Assembly (NCBI RefSeq): GCF_009789535.1
Contig: NZ_WSUT01000005.1
Location: 868,001 to 932,000 of the forward strand
Source of the DNA: Sphingomonas carotinifaciens
Lineage (GTDB): Bacteria > Pseudomonadota > Alphaproteobacteria > Sphingomonadales > Sphingomonadaceae
Reading direction: 5' to 3'
Length of the DNA: 64,000 nucleotides
Shown here: one piece after another, positions 15,897 to 23,676 of the stretch
How positions within the stretch are numbered: position 1 is the stretch's first letter
Layout: every line of letters starts with the position of its first letter
Notes under the pieces: generated by a model
Told to the model about the DNA's origin: nothing
Seen by the model: only the letters and a program-made list of their open reading frames with translations
Databases searched by the model: none
Program-made: the position numbers and the translations under genes

Positions 15897-17810
15897 ATGA
15901 TCGCCGCCGTTCCCCGTCGCGTCCTTGAGGCTCCGCCAGTTGCCCCGGGCGAGAGCCTGATCGGCCTCGTCCGCTCCTGCGCGTGGCTGAACGGCCTACC
16001 GTCGGTCGGCGCGTTGCTGCGCGAGGCGGCTGACGCCACGCACGCCTGGAGCAACCTCGCGCTGAGAAGCGACGTCGACGCCGACCGGCTCGCGGTGGCG
16101 ATGCGCCTGCCGGCCGAGGAGGTCGCGGGACGAATGCACCGCGAGCGGCGGGCGGCTCCCCACCTCCTCCTGCGCTCGTTCTTCGGCGTGGAGCTTAGAT
16201 CCCACGATCTGGTGGTCGATCGACGATCCTTCGCGCCCGCTGCGCTCGCGTCCGCACCACACCACCGGGCGACGTGGCAGGTGGGTCTTCTGCCCTTCTG
16301 CACCGAGACTGGCGAGCTGCTGGTCGACCGATGCGAGAACTGCTCGAATCACCTCGAATGGGCCGCGGCGAAGCGGCTGACGCACTGCTCCACATGCCGC
16401 CGTCCAGTCTCCACCGGCACGCCCGCGAACGTTGGGGTCAACGTCCTCGACGAGACGGCACGGTTTACCGCTTTGCTACGCCCTTGGGACGAGGATGAGG
16501 ATTCGGCTCGGGCGACCCTGCATGACGACCTTCGCAACGTCCCATCCGGCGCGGTATTTGATCTGGCATGGTCGATCGCACGGTTCATGGTAGACGGGCC
16601 GGTCGGACTGCGACGCATGGACGTCGGCCTTCCGGCCGCGACCAAGGTCGCGATCCTCCGCGTCGCCGCTGAGATCATGGCGGGCTGGCCCGAATCCCTC
16701 GACGCGGCGCTTCGGCGGATCGTCGCGAAGGACGCGACGGGCGGGCGTCGGGTTCTTGCCCGTCTGCGTGGGCTGTTCGAGCCGAGGATTCGCTGGCCGG
16801 AACAACACGAACTGCTGGCTCGGACCCATCCGCATCTGCTGGCTCGAACGCGCAACGCGGCGCACGCCGTGCACGGAGATGCCGTCGACGCGGCCACCGC
16901 CACCAGCATGTTGGGCATCAGCGCCGACCTGCTGCCACGGCTGGTCGCAGCCGGAGCAATCGAGGCTGTCGCCGCGCGCCGCGGAATCCACCTGTCGGCC
17001 GGCTACGACGGCGCCTCGCTCCGCAGGCTTGGGACGCTGAGGGACGACTGCATCTCGATGGAGAGCGTTTCCGAACGCCTCGGAGTCACGCTGCACGGCG
17101 TGGAGCAGCTCGTCTGCCTCGGTCTGATGCTCGAACATGACGAGCCGGCCGTCGCAATCATGCACCGCCGGCGACAGGTTTCGCGTAGCGATTTCGATCG
17201 GCTCGTCGGGCGGATCGTCTCCATCGCGCGTGCCGACATCAACGAGGGCATTCCGCTGCGCTCGGCGGTGCGGGTCATCGGTGGGCGGGAGAAGCCCTGG
17301 GGGCAGATCCTTCGTCTGATCGCCGATGGTCTGATCCCCGCGCGATTGTGGCGGCCGGAGACGCGCGGGCGTCGGGACGGCGGCCGTCTGCGCGCCCTCG
17401 TCGACAACCTTCACGTCTCGAAAGCGGACCTTCCGCTGCTTGCGGAGGTCGCATTCGACGTCGCAGTCCACGCGGACTTCCGCTTCGCAACGAGCGTCTC
17501 CCGCCGCGATATGGAGGACACGCTGAACATCAACCCGGGTCATTCGGCGTTCGTCCTGTCCCACGAGCTGTCTGAAGCGGTGCTTCCCTCGGGAAGGCTG
17601 GACAAGCGGGCCGTCCTGGCGCTCGCGACGTCGCGTATCTCTCCCGGCGAGATCTCCGCGAGATATACGGACTTCTCGCGTCGACTCCCGAAAGCCATGC
17701 GGGTGGAAAGGGTGCTCCGTCTCGGCACATCCGGATGGGATCGCGCTTCGATCGAGCACCTTCTCGCTCATGAGCACATGACACCGAAGGGCGGCCAGTC
17801 ACCGGGCTGA
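15897..17810 (+). CDS. tniQ: TniQ/TnsD-like target-selection protein
   Basis: The protein has 637 aa. The ATG at 15897 comes 1 nt after the tniB stop. The N-terminus (PVAPGESLIGLVRSCAWLNG) is the TniQ opening, PxPxESLxSWLxRxA. Zinc-binding cysteines at C135, C146, C149, C164 and C167 (CENC...CSTC) follow, as in TniQ. Beyond residue 200 is a long helical region with possible HTH units (DAATATSMLGISADLLPRLV; SMESVSERLGVTLHGVEQLV). Simple TniQ proteins are near 400 aa. This length is nearer TnsD, which uses its C-terminal part to read a specific chromosomal site. A dedicated attachment site is therefore likely but not identified. It directs TniB and the transposase to the target. Confidence 0.88.
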   Translation: MIAAVPRRVLEAPPVAPGESLIGLVRSCAWLNGLPSVGALLREAADATHAWSNLALRSDVDADRLAVAMRLPAEEVAGRMHRERRAAPHLLLRSFFGVELRSHDLVVDRRSFAPAALASAPHHRATWQVGLLPFCTETGELLVDRCENCSNHLEWAAAKRLTHCSTCRRPVSTGTPANVGVNVLDETARFTALLRPWDEDEDSARATLHDDLRNVPSGAVFDLAWSIARFMVDGPVGLRRMDVGLPAATKVAILRVAAEIMAGWPESLDAALRRIVAKDATGGRRVLARLRGLFEPRIRWPEQHELLARTHPHLLARTRNAAHAVHGDAVDAATATSMLGISADLLPRLVAAGAIEAVAARRGIHLSAGYDGASLRRLGTLRDDCISMESVSERLGVTLHGVEQLVCLGLMLEHDEPAVAIMHRRRQVSRSDFDRLVGRIVSIARADINEGIPLRSAVRVIGGREKPWGQILRLIADGLIPARLWRPETRGRRDGGRLRALVDNLHVSKADLPLLAEVAFDVAVHADFRFATSVSRRDMEDTLNINPGHSAFVLSHELSEAVLPSGRLDKRAVLALATSRISPGEISARYTDFSRRLPKAMRVERVLRLGTSGWDRASIEHLLAHEHMTPKGGQSPG

Positions 17811-17928
17811 CACGCATGCACGCCCGTCGTTGCGACCGCAGATTGTAAAGGCTTGTCGCGTCGGCACGCAGGGCACGGTGCGCCTGCGCAATTTGTGCCG
17901 CCGCATTGGCACGATGAAAGGGACTATC

Positions 17929-18171
17929 ATGAAACCGGACTGGAACGACCTGATCGCGGATTGCTTCTGCTATGGCGAGCGGGCCTTTGCCGAACACCCG
18001 AGCGACGAGGAGGCTGCCTTTCAGCTACTGTCGCAGCTACGCCAGCGGCACATCGGCTGGTCGACGTTTTCGGGGGAACTTGAGCGACAGCTCGATGGCA
18101 TGCCGAAGCTGAATGCGAAAGCGGAACTCGCGCGCGCGCATCTCTACTTCCGTAAGTGGCTGCTCGACTGA
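17929..18171 (+). CDS. small hypothetical protein after tniQ
   Basis: The protein has 80 aa. The ATG at 17929 follows AAAGGG at normal spacing; an ATG at 17914 is an alternative. The protein is helical and acidic, with several aromatic residues (DWNDLIADCFCYGERAF, IGWSTFSGELERQL, LYFRKWLLD). It has two close Cys residues (FCY context) but no zinc pattern. I recognise no family. It lies 118 bp after tniQ in the same direction and ends just before a strong terminator. It is either the last gene of the transposition operon or a first cargo gene. Confidence 0.5.
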   Translation: MKPDWNDLIADCFCYGERAFAEHPSDEEAAFQLLSQLRQRHIGWSTFSGELERQLDGMPKLNAKAELARAHLYFRKWLLD

Positions 18172-18189
18172 AACAGGTCGCGGTAGCCG

Positions 18190-18227
18190 GGTGGTCGCGG
18201 TCCGCCGCGACCACCTCCTCTTCTTCG
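18190..18227 (+). terminator. strong hairpin terminator closing the tni operon
   Basis: GGTGGTCGCGG (18190-18200) and CCGCGACCACC (18205-18215) form a perfect 11-bp stem with a 4-nt loop, followed by a pyrimidine-rich TCCTCTTCTT tract. It separates the + strand operon from the convergent SIR2-like gene. Confidence 0.75.
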
Positions 18228-18241
18228 CATATCCTGTCACT

Positions 18242-19897
18242 TCAGATGGCTCGCCAGTTGAAGAGCGCCTCCAACTTCGCGGCGGAAAGGGCGCCGGTTG
18301 AATCGCAGAATGCGTCGGGCACGCCCTCCCCGCAAAAGCGCACGTTCTCTTCTCCGAAGATCTCCCGCGCGCTATTGACCGCATCACCTTCCGCAAATTT
18401 GTCAGGATCGATACCCGCCGGTCCGATGAGCGGTGATCGAGAGTCATCAAGGCCGACGACCGTGCATCTGACCGGACCGCCCGAGCTCTCCCTCTGCCGG
18501 CGCGCTGCGAAGAAGGCGCGGTAGGTGACGTCGTCGGGCGGAAGCGAATAACCCATCAGGATGATGTGGTCCGCTCCCATGACGAGCGCTCGCAGATCGC
18601 GCTGAATCTCATCGATGAAGGACGGCGGCGTTTGTTTGAAGGAACTTTGCATCACTGTCTGGGCATGCTGCGTCGTCGTGATCGTCCCGCAGTGTAGGCA
18701 GGCCCGCGCATCCACGATCCCTTCTTCCCAGCAGTCCTTCTCGATCGCACGTGAACGCTGATCCGCAACGTCGAGGTTCGACAGGTCGGGATAGGCGGAG
18801 CGTCGGTCGAAGCCGGCAAGAGGTGGCGGCGGCAGGAGCGACCTCGAACGGAGCGACCAATCGTCGCCGTGATAGGCGGACAACTTGCCGCAGTCCGGGC
18901 ACTCCCGCCAGCACAGACATCCGTGAGGAAACAGGAATTTGCTCAGTCGAACCTTTTGGCAGGCTTTGGTTTCGTCTTCGTTGATTCGCTGCGCCGACGC
19001 CTCGTTCATGGGATACCATAGGTCCGGTCGCCCTCGCGGCTCGATCCGGCGAGAAGGGATGAAATGCCCCATGTCGTGGTAGAGGTGAATCGGACACGCA
19101 GGGTTGCCGATCGTCGGGACGAAACGGTCGCGGTTCAGCGTCCGGTTGGCAACGAACTGGGTCCACAGCCCGATCGGATCGTAGTTGAGGCTCACGAAGG
19201 CGATGTCGCCGCGGATGAACTCGGGGCGGTCGAGCCGGCCGGAGAATGACGGGTCAGGTCGGTGCATCCGCCTTCCCAGCCATTCCGCGAACCCTCCATA
19301 GGTTTCGAGTAGCGAGGCGCCGTCGTCGATGCAGGTCTCGTAATCGACGTAGAACATCGTGTGCAGGATCATCCTGAGCGCCGCCTTGGCACCCATGAGC
19401 CGTCGCGCGTCGAGGAACGCTCCCTGCTTGGCGCGGAACCCGTGGCCGAGGGGAGCATGCATGTCGAGGATGTTGAAAAGGTCGTTGATCTTGATCTTCC
19501 CGGTCGCGATGCCGGGACAGATCCGCAGGACGTCCTGTAGGGCTGGCCAGTCGTAGGCGAGCCTCAGCGCGAAAATCCGAGCCCTAAGGGCATCGTCGTC
19601 AGCCTCGCCTCGCCAGTTCCGGCGCATGGCGGCAAGTTGCTCCGGCCCGGCAGTGTGCATTTGCGCAAGGGCGACGCCGTCGCCCAGGATCGTGAGCAGA
19701 TCAACCACGAGCTGACGCTGTCTCGCGTCCGCCTTCCTGCCAAAAGCAACTTCGACGCGGGTAGCAAGGTCGACTGGCGGGTCCTCTCCTGCACCGGACA
19801 ATGCGACGATGAACCAACTCTGGTCGGCGGTCGTCCGCATGTCCAATCGAGCAGTCGCACCCGCTCCCCAGAAAACCACTGTCGACGGCTTGCTCAT
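18242..19897 (-). CDS. SIR2-like domain protein with extra zinc-type cysteines, probable defence or cargo gene
   Basis: The protein has 551 aa from ATG 19897; the extra 69 codons to 20104 lack normal composition. VVFWGAGATA (7-16) is the NAD-binding glycine turn. FVSLNYDPIGLW (234-245) is the SIR2 N-x-D motif. IHLYHDMGHF (270-279) may carry the catalytic His, and ILMGYSLPPDD (446-456) is the typical SIR2-like GYSLP strand. Between the last two lie CLCWRECPDC (C327, C329, C333, C336) and CLHC (C400, C403), a probable zinc site. Prokaryotic SIR2-like proteins often deplete NAD+ during phage infection. That role is inferred here from the family and from its position beside a transposition module. 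A palindrome lies about 80 bp upstream. Confidence 0.75.
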   Translation of the reverse strand: MSKPSTVVFWGAGATARLDMRTTADQSWFIVALSGAGEDPPVDLATRVEVAFGRKADARQRQLVVDLLTILGDGVALAQMHTAGPEQLAAMRRNWRGEADDDALRARIFALRLAYDWPALQDVLRICPGIATGKIKINDLFNILDMHAPLGHGFRAKQGAFLDARRLMGAKAALRMILHTMFYVDYETCIDDGASLLETYGGFAEWLGRRMHRPDPSFSGRLDRPEFIRGDIAFVSLNYDPIGLWTQFVANRTLNRDRFVPTIGNPACPIHLYHDMGHFIPSRRIEPRGRPDLWYPMNEASAQRINEDETKACQKVRLSKFLFPHGCLCWRECPDCGKLSAYHGDDWSLRSRSLLPPPPLAGFDRRSAYPDLSNLDVADQRSRAIEKDCWEEGIVDARACLHCGTITTTQHAQTVMQSSFKQTPPSFIDEIQRDLRALVMGADHIILMGYSLPPDDVTYRAFFAARRQRESSGGPVRCTVVGLDDSRSPLIGPAGIDPDKFAEGDAVNSAREIFGEENVRFCGEGVPDAFCDSTGALSAAKLEALFNWRAI

Positions 19898-20264
19898 CTT
19901 TGATCCCCGTATGCCATTCTCCATGGCACCCGGCCTTACGAAGGCACACGAGCCATACACCACCGACAAGGAATGGATGGAAACGCTTTCCATACCGATA
20001 TGATTGCGGCCAAACCTGTTATCAGGCAATTCATCGGCTCTGGTGCGGCATATCGGAATTACTTGCCAGACCCCTTGCGGCGCCTCTTCGAACGAGCTCA
20101 GCAAGCGGCTAGGGCAACATTACCCTGTTAATCAGCCGTTCCTGTGTTTCGACCGAACGATTGCGCTCCTTGTTGTGTTTTGAGCGTGCGTGCGTTAGCG
20201 TGTTTGGGTGATAGCACGAGGGGAAGCGGACTTCTCTTAATGTGCGCGATCACCCTTATCAGAG
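19898..20264. other. intergenic region between the SIR2-like gene and ATP-grasp gene
   Basis: This 367-bp stretch has lower GC than the flanks and no supported gene. It contains the upstream region of the SIR2-like gene with a perfect dyad (19977-19993), and further on the promoter region of the ATP-grasp gene. It also marks the change from accessory to core gene content, so a mobile-element border is likely here, although no end sequence was recognised. Confidence 0.4.
19977..19993. promoter_or_regulatory. palindromic operator candidate upstream of the SIR2-like gene
   Basis: ATGGAAACGCTTTCCAT has 7-bp perfect arms around a 3-bp centre. It lies about 80 bp upstream of the SIR2-like start, where a repressor site would be expected. 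No regulator gene is adjacent. Confidence 0.4.
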
Positions 20265-20270
20265 ATGATG

Positions 20271-21017
20271 ATGCGACCCCGCATCCTGTTCGGCGACCAT
20301 TCGACGCAAGCACCGGCGATCGAGCGATTCGTCGATCATGCGCGATTCGACGTGACGTTCGCGGCCTTCGATTCGGTCGATTTCGCCGCGTTCGATTGCG
20401 TGGTGCCGCTGCGCGTCGACCAGATCGCAGCCGCGCGGGCGGCGGGGGCGCGGGCGGTGCTGCCCAGTGCCGAACTGGTGGCGGTGTGCGACGACAAGCT
20501 GGCGTTCAACGAGCGGGTGATCGCGCTCGGCTTCGGCGATGCGATCCCGGCCTTGCTGCCCGATCCGCCCACCACCTATCCCTATATCCGCAAAAGCCGA
20601 CGGGGTGACTTCGGGGTCGGGTGCCGGATGGTGTGCGCGCCCGGCGAGGATGTGCCGATCGCCGACAGCTTCTGCCAGCATGCGGTGGCAGGCGCGGTGG
20701 AATATGTGCTGCACCTGCTGCGCGTGGATGGGCGTATCCGGTATTCGCTGTGCTACGCCTATGACATGGGGGTGACGCTGGGGGTGCGCGGTGCGGAGCA
20801 GCGAGCGCTGAGCACGGTGCCGGCCGATCCGGGCGCGGCCTATCCGGTGTGCGTGGCGATATTGGAGGCGCTGGGGTTCGAGGGGACGTGCTGCTTCAAC
20901 TACAAGCTGGAGGATGGGCGGGTCCGCATCCTGGAGCTGAACCCGCGATTCGGTGGGTCGCTGGTGGGGGAGGTGAGCGCGTATCTGGAGGCGCTGCTGG
21001 GGGCGATGCCGCGGTAG
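20271..21017 (+). CDS. ATP-grasp family protein
   Basis: The protein has 248 aa, with three consecutive ATGs at 20265, 20268 and 20271. The ATP-grasp outline is clear: CDDKLAFNERVIALG (the DK...F motif before the central domain), YPYIRKSRRGDFGVGC (the ATP-binding lysine strand), and RVRILELNPRFGGS at the end (E..N.R.GG, metal and phosphate binding). Members ligate a carboxylate to an amine or thiol using ATP. The closest resemblance is to carbamoyl-phosphate-synthase-like ATP-grasp proteins. At about 250 aa it is short for the family, and the N-terminal preATP domain is small. The substrate is unknown. Confidence 0.75.
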   Translation: MRPRILFGDHSTQAPAIERFVDHARFDVTFAAFDSVDFAAFDCVVPLRVDQIAAARAAGARAVLPSAELVAVCDDKLAFNERVIALGFGDAIPALLPDPPTTYPYIRKSRRGDFGVGCRMVCAPGEDVPIADSFCQHAVAGAVEYVLHLLRVDGRIRYSLCYAYDMGVTLGVRGAEQRALSTVPADPGAAYPVCVAILEALGFEGTCCFNYKLEDGRVRILELNPRFGGSLVGEVSAYLEALLGAMPR

Positions 21018-21393
21018 GATAATGGGCGCTGCATCTGTCGGGATGCCCCTCTGGCCGCGCAGCGGCATCGAAAGCGATGGAAGGGACGTAACCCTTCCTG
21101 CGCCACAACATCCTCCGCGTCTCCGCGTGAACCAATTCTTCTTCGCGGCTTCGCGGCTTCGCGTGAACCAACTATCGACCCGGATGCGGCCAGGCTTGGC
21201 TGTGATTCACGCGAAGACGCGAAGACGCGAAGAGAAAAAGAAGATTGGTTCTCGCGGAGACGCGGAGACGCGGAGAGTTTGTGTGGGGGCGGGGGGTGGC
21301 CGACCACAGATTATGGGCTTGGGTTTGGTGTGATGCTGCCGCTTTGCGGCGGGTATGGTCTTTGCGTGCAGAACACTCGGACGGCGCGGGGCG
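21018..21393. other. intergenic stretch carrying an inverted repeat
   Basis: There is no gene in these 376 bp. The open frames here are Arg/Ser-rich products of a simple repeat. The first part holds the long inverted repeat listed separately. The rest (21290-21393) shows nothing recognisable apart from the 3' flank of the epoxide-hydrolase-like gene. Confidence 0.5.
21111..21272. repeat. long imperfect inverted repeat built of CGCGGAGACG/CGCGAAGACG units
   Basis: The left arm (about 21111-21172) contains CTCCGCGTCTCCGCGTGAA then TTCTTCGCGGCTTCGCGG. The right arm (about 21202-21272) is its near reverse complement, with ACGCGAAGACGCGAAGACG then TCGCGGAGACGCGGAGACG. Each arm is itself a tandem of 8-9 bp units. 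The whole could fold into a long hairpin or cruciform. Small dispersed repeats of this kind are seen between genes of several proteobacteria. It lies between two convergent genes and may act as a transcript barrier. Confidence 0.7.
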
Positions 21394-22323
21394 CTATTTT
21401 TCGGATGTGTCCTGCGGGAAAGAGGGGGCCGGCAGCCAGTTGCGCAGGGCGTTCAGGACCGCGTCGGGCGCTTCCCAGGGGACGAAGTGGCCGGCGTCCA
21501 GTTTTACGACGGTGAGGTCGGGTACGACTTCGGGCAGGCCGTCGACCTGGCCGGGGAGCAGGGCCTTGTCCTTCATGCCCCAGATGACGAGCGTCGGCTG
21601 GCGGATCGGGGGGAAGGGCGCATCGATCCAGGCGGGGCGGGGCGGGTCTTCGCCGGGCGCGGGAACGAGGAAGCGGCTGGCGCGGTACCAGTTGAGCATC
21701 GCGGTCATCGCGCCGGGGCGGCTCCATTGTTCGAGATAGATCGCTTTTTCGGGGCCGAGCAGGTGGGCGGCGGCGTGCCGGGCCAGGCCGGTGGCGAAGA
21801 AGCGTTCGAGCGCGTTGCCGGTCCATCCCCCATCCAGCGCGGTTTCGCGGAAGCGGGTGATGTACTGGCTGGCGGCGCGCTGTTCGGGATCGTCGAGGAG
21901 CGCGCGCTGGAAGACATAAGGGTGCGGCGCGTTGAGGATGACGAGCCGTTCGACCCGATCGGGGGCGCGCAGTGCCGCCATCCAGGCGACGGCGCCGCCC
22001 CAGTCATGCCCGACGAGCGTGAAGCGATGGATACCGAGTGCATCGGCGAGCGCCAGCAGGTCGGCGACGATACGGTCGGCGGCATAGGCCTCCACCCCGT
22101 CGGGCTTGGACGAGCCGGCATAGCCGCGCTGGTCGGGCGCGATGACATGATGGTCGCGCGCGAGATCGGGGAGCAGGTGCCGCCAGGTGCGGTGCGATTC
22201 GGGAAAGCCATGGAGCAGGATGATCGGCGGGGCGGCGGGATCGCCCAGCATGACCGTGTCCAGCTCGACACCGGTGGCCAGTGCCACCCCGGTCAGCGGG
22301 AAGGGTGGCACCGGATCGTTCAT
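21394..22323 (-). CDS. alpha/beta-hydrolase, epoxide hydrolase or haloalkane dehalogenase-like
   Basis: The protein has 309 aa from ATG 22323, which overlaps the pirin stop (ATGA). Motifs: HGFPESHRTW (oxyanion hole, HGFP), PDQRGYAGSSKP, GHDWGG with nucleophile Asp107, and DAGHFVPWE with the catalytic His near the C-terminus. An Asp nucleophile in GHDWGG, together with the RGYGxS-type loop, is characteristic of soluble epoxide hydrolases, with fluoroacetate and haloalkane dehalogenases as alternatives. It is the last gene of a five-gene minus-strand operon that also encodes a glutathione transferase, which fits detoxification of reactive electrophiles. The N-terminus lacks a signal, so the enzyme is cytoplasmic. 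Confidence 0.85.
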   Translation of the reverse strand: MNDPVPPFPLTGVALATGVELDTVMLGDPAAPPIILLHGFPESHRTWRHLLPDLARDHHVIAPDQRGYAGSSKPDGVEAYAADRIVADLLALADALGIHRFTLVGHDWGGAVAWMAALRAPDRVERLVILNAPHPYVFQRALLDDPEQRAASQYITRFRETALDGGWTGNALERFFATGLARHAAAHLLGPEKAIYLEQWSRPGAMTAMLNWYRASRFLVPAPGEDPPRPAWIDAPFPPIRQPTLVIWGMKDKALLPGQVDGLPEVVPDLTVVKLDAGHFVPWEAPDAVLNALRNWLPAPSFPQDTSEK

Positions 22324-23219
22324 GGATAGCTGACCGTCTTGGGCGTGCCGGGGATTTCGATCCGTTCGGCATCGTCGTCGGGAATCAGGGGAAATTCGCC
22401 CGCGGTCCAGGCGCGGCGCGCCTCCGCGATGCGGTCGCGGCGCGAGGACACGAAATTCCACCAGACATGGCGCGGCGTGGCAAAGGCATCGCCGCCGCAC
22501 AGCATCGCACGACCGCCGCTGCGCGAGGTGAGGGTGGCGGCAAGGCCGGGGCGCAGCACGTAGAGGCGTTGCGGCTCCAGCGCCATGCCCTCCAGCTCCG
22601 CGCTACCCTCCGCCAGGTAGAGCGCGCGTTCGTCCGCCGCGGCGTCGATCGGCACGGAGGCGCCGGGATCGAGCGATATGTCGGCATAGATGGTGCCCGC
22701 ATAGGTGGTGGTGGGCGCACGCTGGCCCCACAATTCCCCCATGATGATCCGGGCGCGGGCGCCGTGCGCCTCGATCGTCGGCAGGGCGGCGGCGGTGACG
22801 TGTTCGAAGGCGGGGTCCATCTCCTCCCGGTCCTCCGGCATGGCGAGCCAGGTCTGGATGCCGGACAGCAGCGCGCCGCCGGCGCGGTCGGCAAAGGGGG
22901 AGCGTTCGGAATGGACGATGCCGTGCCCCGCGGTCATCAAATTGACCGCGCCGGGCTCGATCGTCGCCAGCGTGCCGAGCGAATCGCGGTGGTCAAGCGC
23001 GCCGTCGAACAGATAGGTGACGGTGGACAGGTTGATGTGCGGATGCGGGCGCACGTCGATGCCGCCGCCGACGGCGAGCTGCGCCGGCCCCATCTGGTCG
23101 AAGAACAGGAACGGCCCGACCATGGTGCGTTCCTTCGCCGGCAGGGTGCGATGCACCTTGAACCCGCCGAGATCGTGCGTGACGGGCAGAATGGTCTGAA
23201 GGATGACGTCATCAAGCAT
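22320..23219 (-). CDS. pirin family protein
   Basis: The protein has 299 aa from ATG 23219, which overlaps the Nudix stop by 8 bp. The pirin bicupin signature is complete: GPFLFFDQMGPAQL, then VRPHPHINLSTVTYLFDG (metal-binding His pair) with DHRDSLG, and MTAGHGIVHSE (further metal ligands). Bacterial pirins are iron-binding cupins; some have quercetin 2,3-dioxygenase activity or act as redox-responsive regulators. The C-terminal cupin (FVSSRRDRIAEARRAW...) is typical of the longer bacterial form. It is part of the BolA-GST-Nudix-pirin-hydrolase operon, which looks like a stress or detoxification unit. Confidence 0.92.
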   Translation of the reverse strand: MLDDVILQTILPVTHDLGGFKVHRTLPAKERTMVGPFLFFDQMGPAQLAVGGGIDVRPHPHINLSTVTYLFDGALDHRDSLGTLATIEPGAVNLMTAGHGIVHSERSPFADRAGGALLSGIQTWLAMPEDREEMDPAFEHVTAAALPTIEAHGARARIIMGELWGQRAPTTTYAGTIYADISLDPGASVPIDAAADERALYLAEGSAELEGMALEPQRLYVLRPGLAATLTSRSGGRAMLCGGDAFATPRHVWWNFVSSRRDRIAEARRAWTAGEFPLIPDDDAERIEIPGTPKTVSYP

Positions 23220-23676
23220 CGTGCGGTCCCGAACTGTCGGTCGCATCCAGCATGGCGACCAGATCGGCGGGGTAGATCGGCTCTGCCCAGCGATCAATCT
23301 CGGCGCGTTCGAACCACCGCCATTCGCGCATCACCTGGCGTTCCAGATCGGTGTGGCCGGCCGGATCGACCACGCACGTATCGATGTCGATGCGGAAATA
23401 TCGTTCGTCGGCAAGCACCTGCACACCCTGCAGGGTCAGGAACTCCACCTCTCGCCGGGCGACCTGGGGGCCGCAATCGATGGCCAGTCCCACCTCCTCG
23501 GCCAGCTCGCGCGCCGCCGCCTGTTCATAGCTTTCGCCCGGATCGACCGCGCCGCCCGGCGTCACCCAGAAGGGCGGGCGATCGGGCGGGGTGAAGCGGA
23601 ACAGCAGCACGCGGTTGCAGCCATCGACCAGCAGGATGCGCGCGGCGGGACGCGTGGCGAGCGAGGCTGCACTCAT
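23212..23676 (-). CDS. Nudix hydrolase
   Basis: The protein has 154 aa. The Nudix box is canonical: a GGAVDPGES start followed by RELAEEVG (GX5EX7REUXEEXGU), which binds the catalytic metals. The preceding PPFWVTPGG is the usual strand before the box. Nudix enzymes hydrolyse nucleoside diphosphates linked to another group. The specificity (ADP-ribose, dNTP or other) cannot be read from the sequence. Its ATG overlaps the GST stop (ATGA at 23673-23676), and its stop overlaps the pirin start, so the genes are tightly coupled. Confidence 0.9.
   Translation of the reverse strand: MSAASLATRPAARILLVDGCNRVLLFRFTPPDRPPFWVTPGGAVDPGESYEQAAARELAEEVGLAIDCGPQVARREVEFLTLQGVQVLADERYFRIDIDTCVVDPAGHTDLERQVMREWRWFERAEIDRWAEPIYPADLVAMLDATDSSGPHDA

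Larger units (their letters stand above)
8166..18171. mobile_element. Tn7-like (TniABQ-type) transposition module, ends not defined
   Basis: The minimum extent covers the genes that look transposition-related. They are two TniA-core-like paralogues (8166-9167 and 9164-10237), two TniA-N-terminus-like genes (10296-10832 and 10937-11512), a TnsA-like endonuclease, TniA/TnsB, TniB/TnsC, a 637-aa TniQ/TnsD-like protein, and a small gene closed by a strong terminator. In known Tn7-like elements TnsA and TnsB cut the two strands, TnsC is the ATP-dependent regulator, and TniQ/TnsD picks the target. I could not find TGT...ACA ends, TnsB-site repeats or a target duplication by eye. The borders are therefore unknown. 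The SIR2 gene to 19.9 kb, and perhaps genes to the left of 8 kb, may be cargo. Confidence 0.75.

Noticed and set aside
7674..20264. Defined transposon ends (TGT...ACA) and TnsB-binding repeats
   Set aside because: AT-rich words such as TTGTCGC near 7328 and 17853 and TGTCATTCATG near 10263 were compared, but no consistent inverted ends or repeated 20-bp sites were found by eye.
21022..21739. Open frames on the + strand over the inverted repeat and opposite the epoxide-hydrolase-like gene
   Set aside because: They translate simple repeats or are antisense to a gene with full catalytic motifs.
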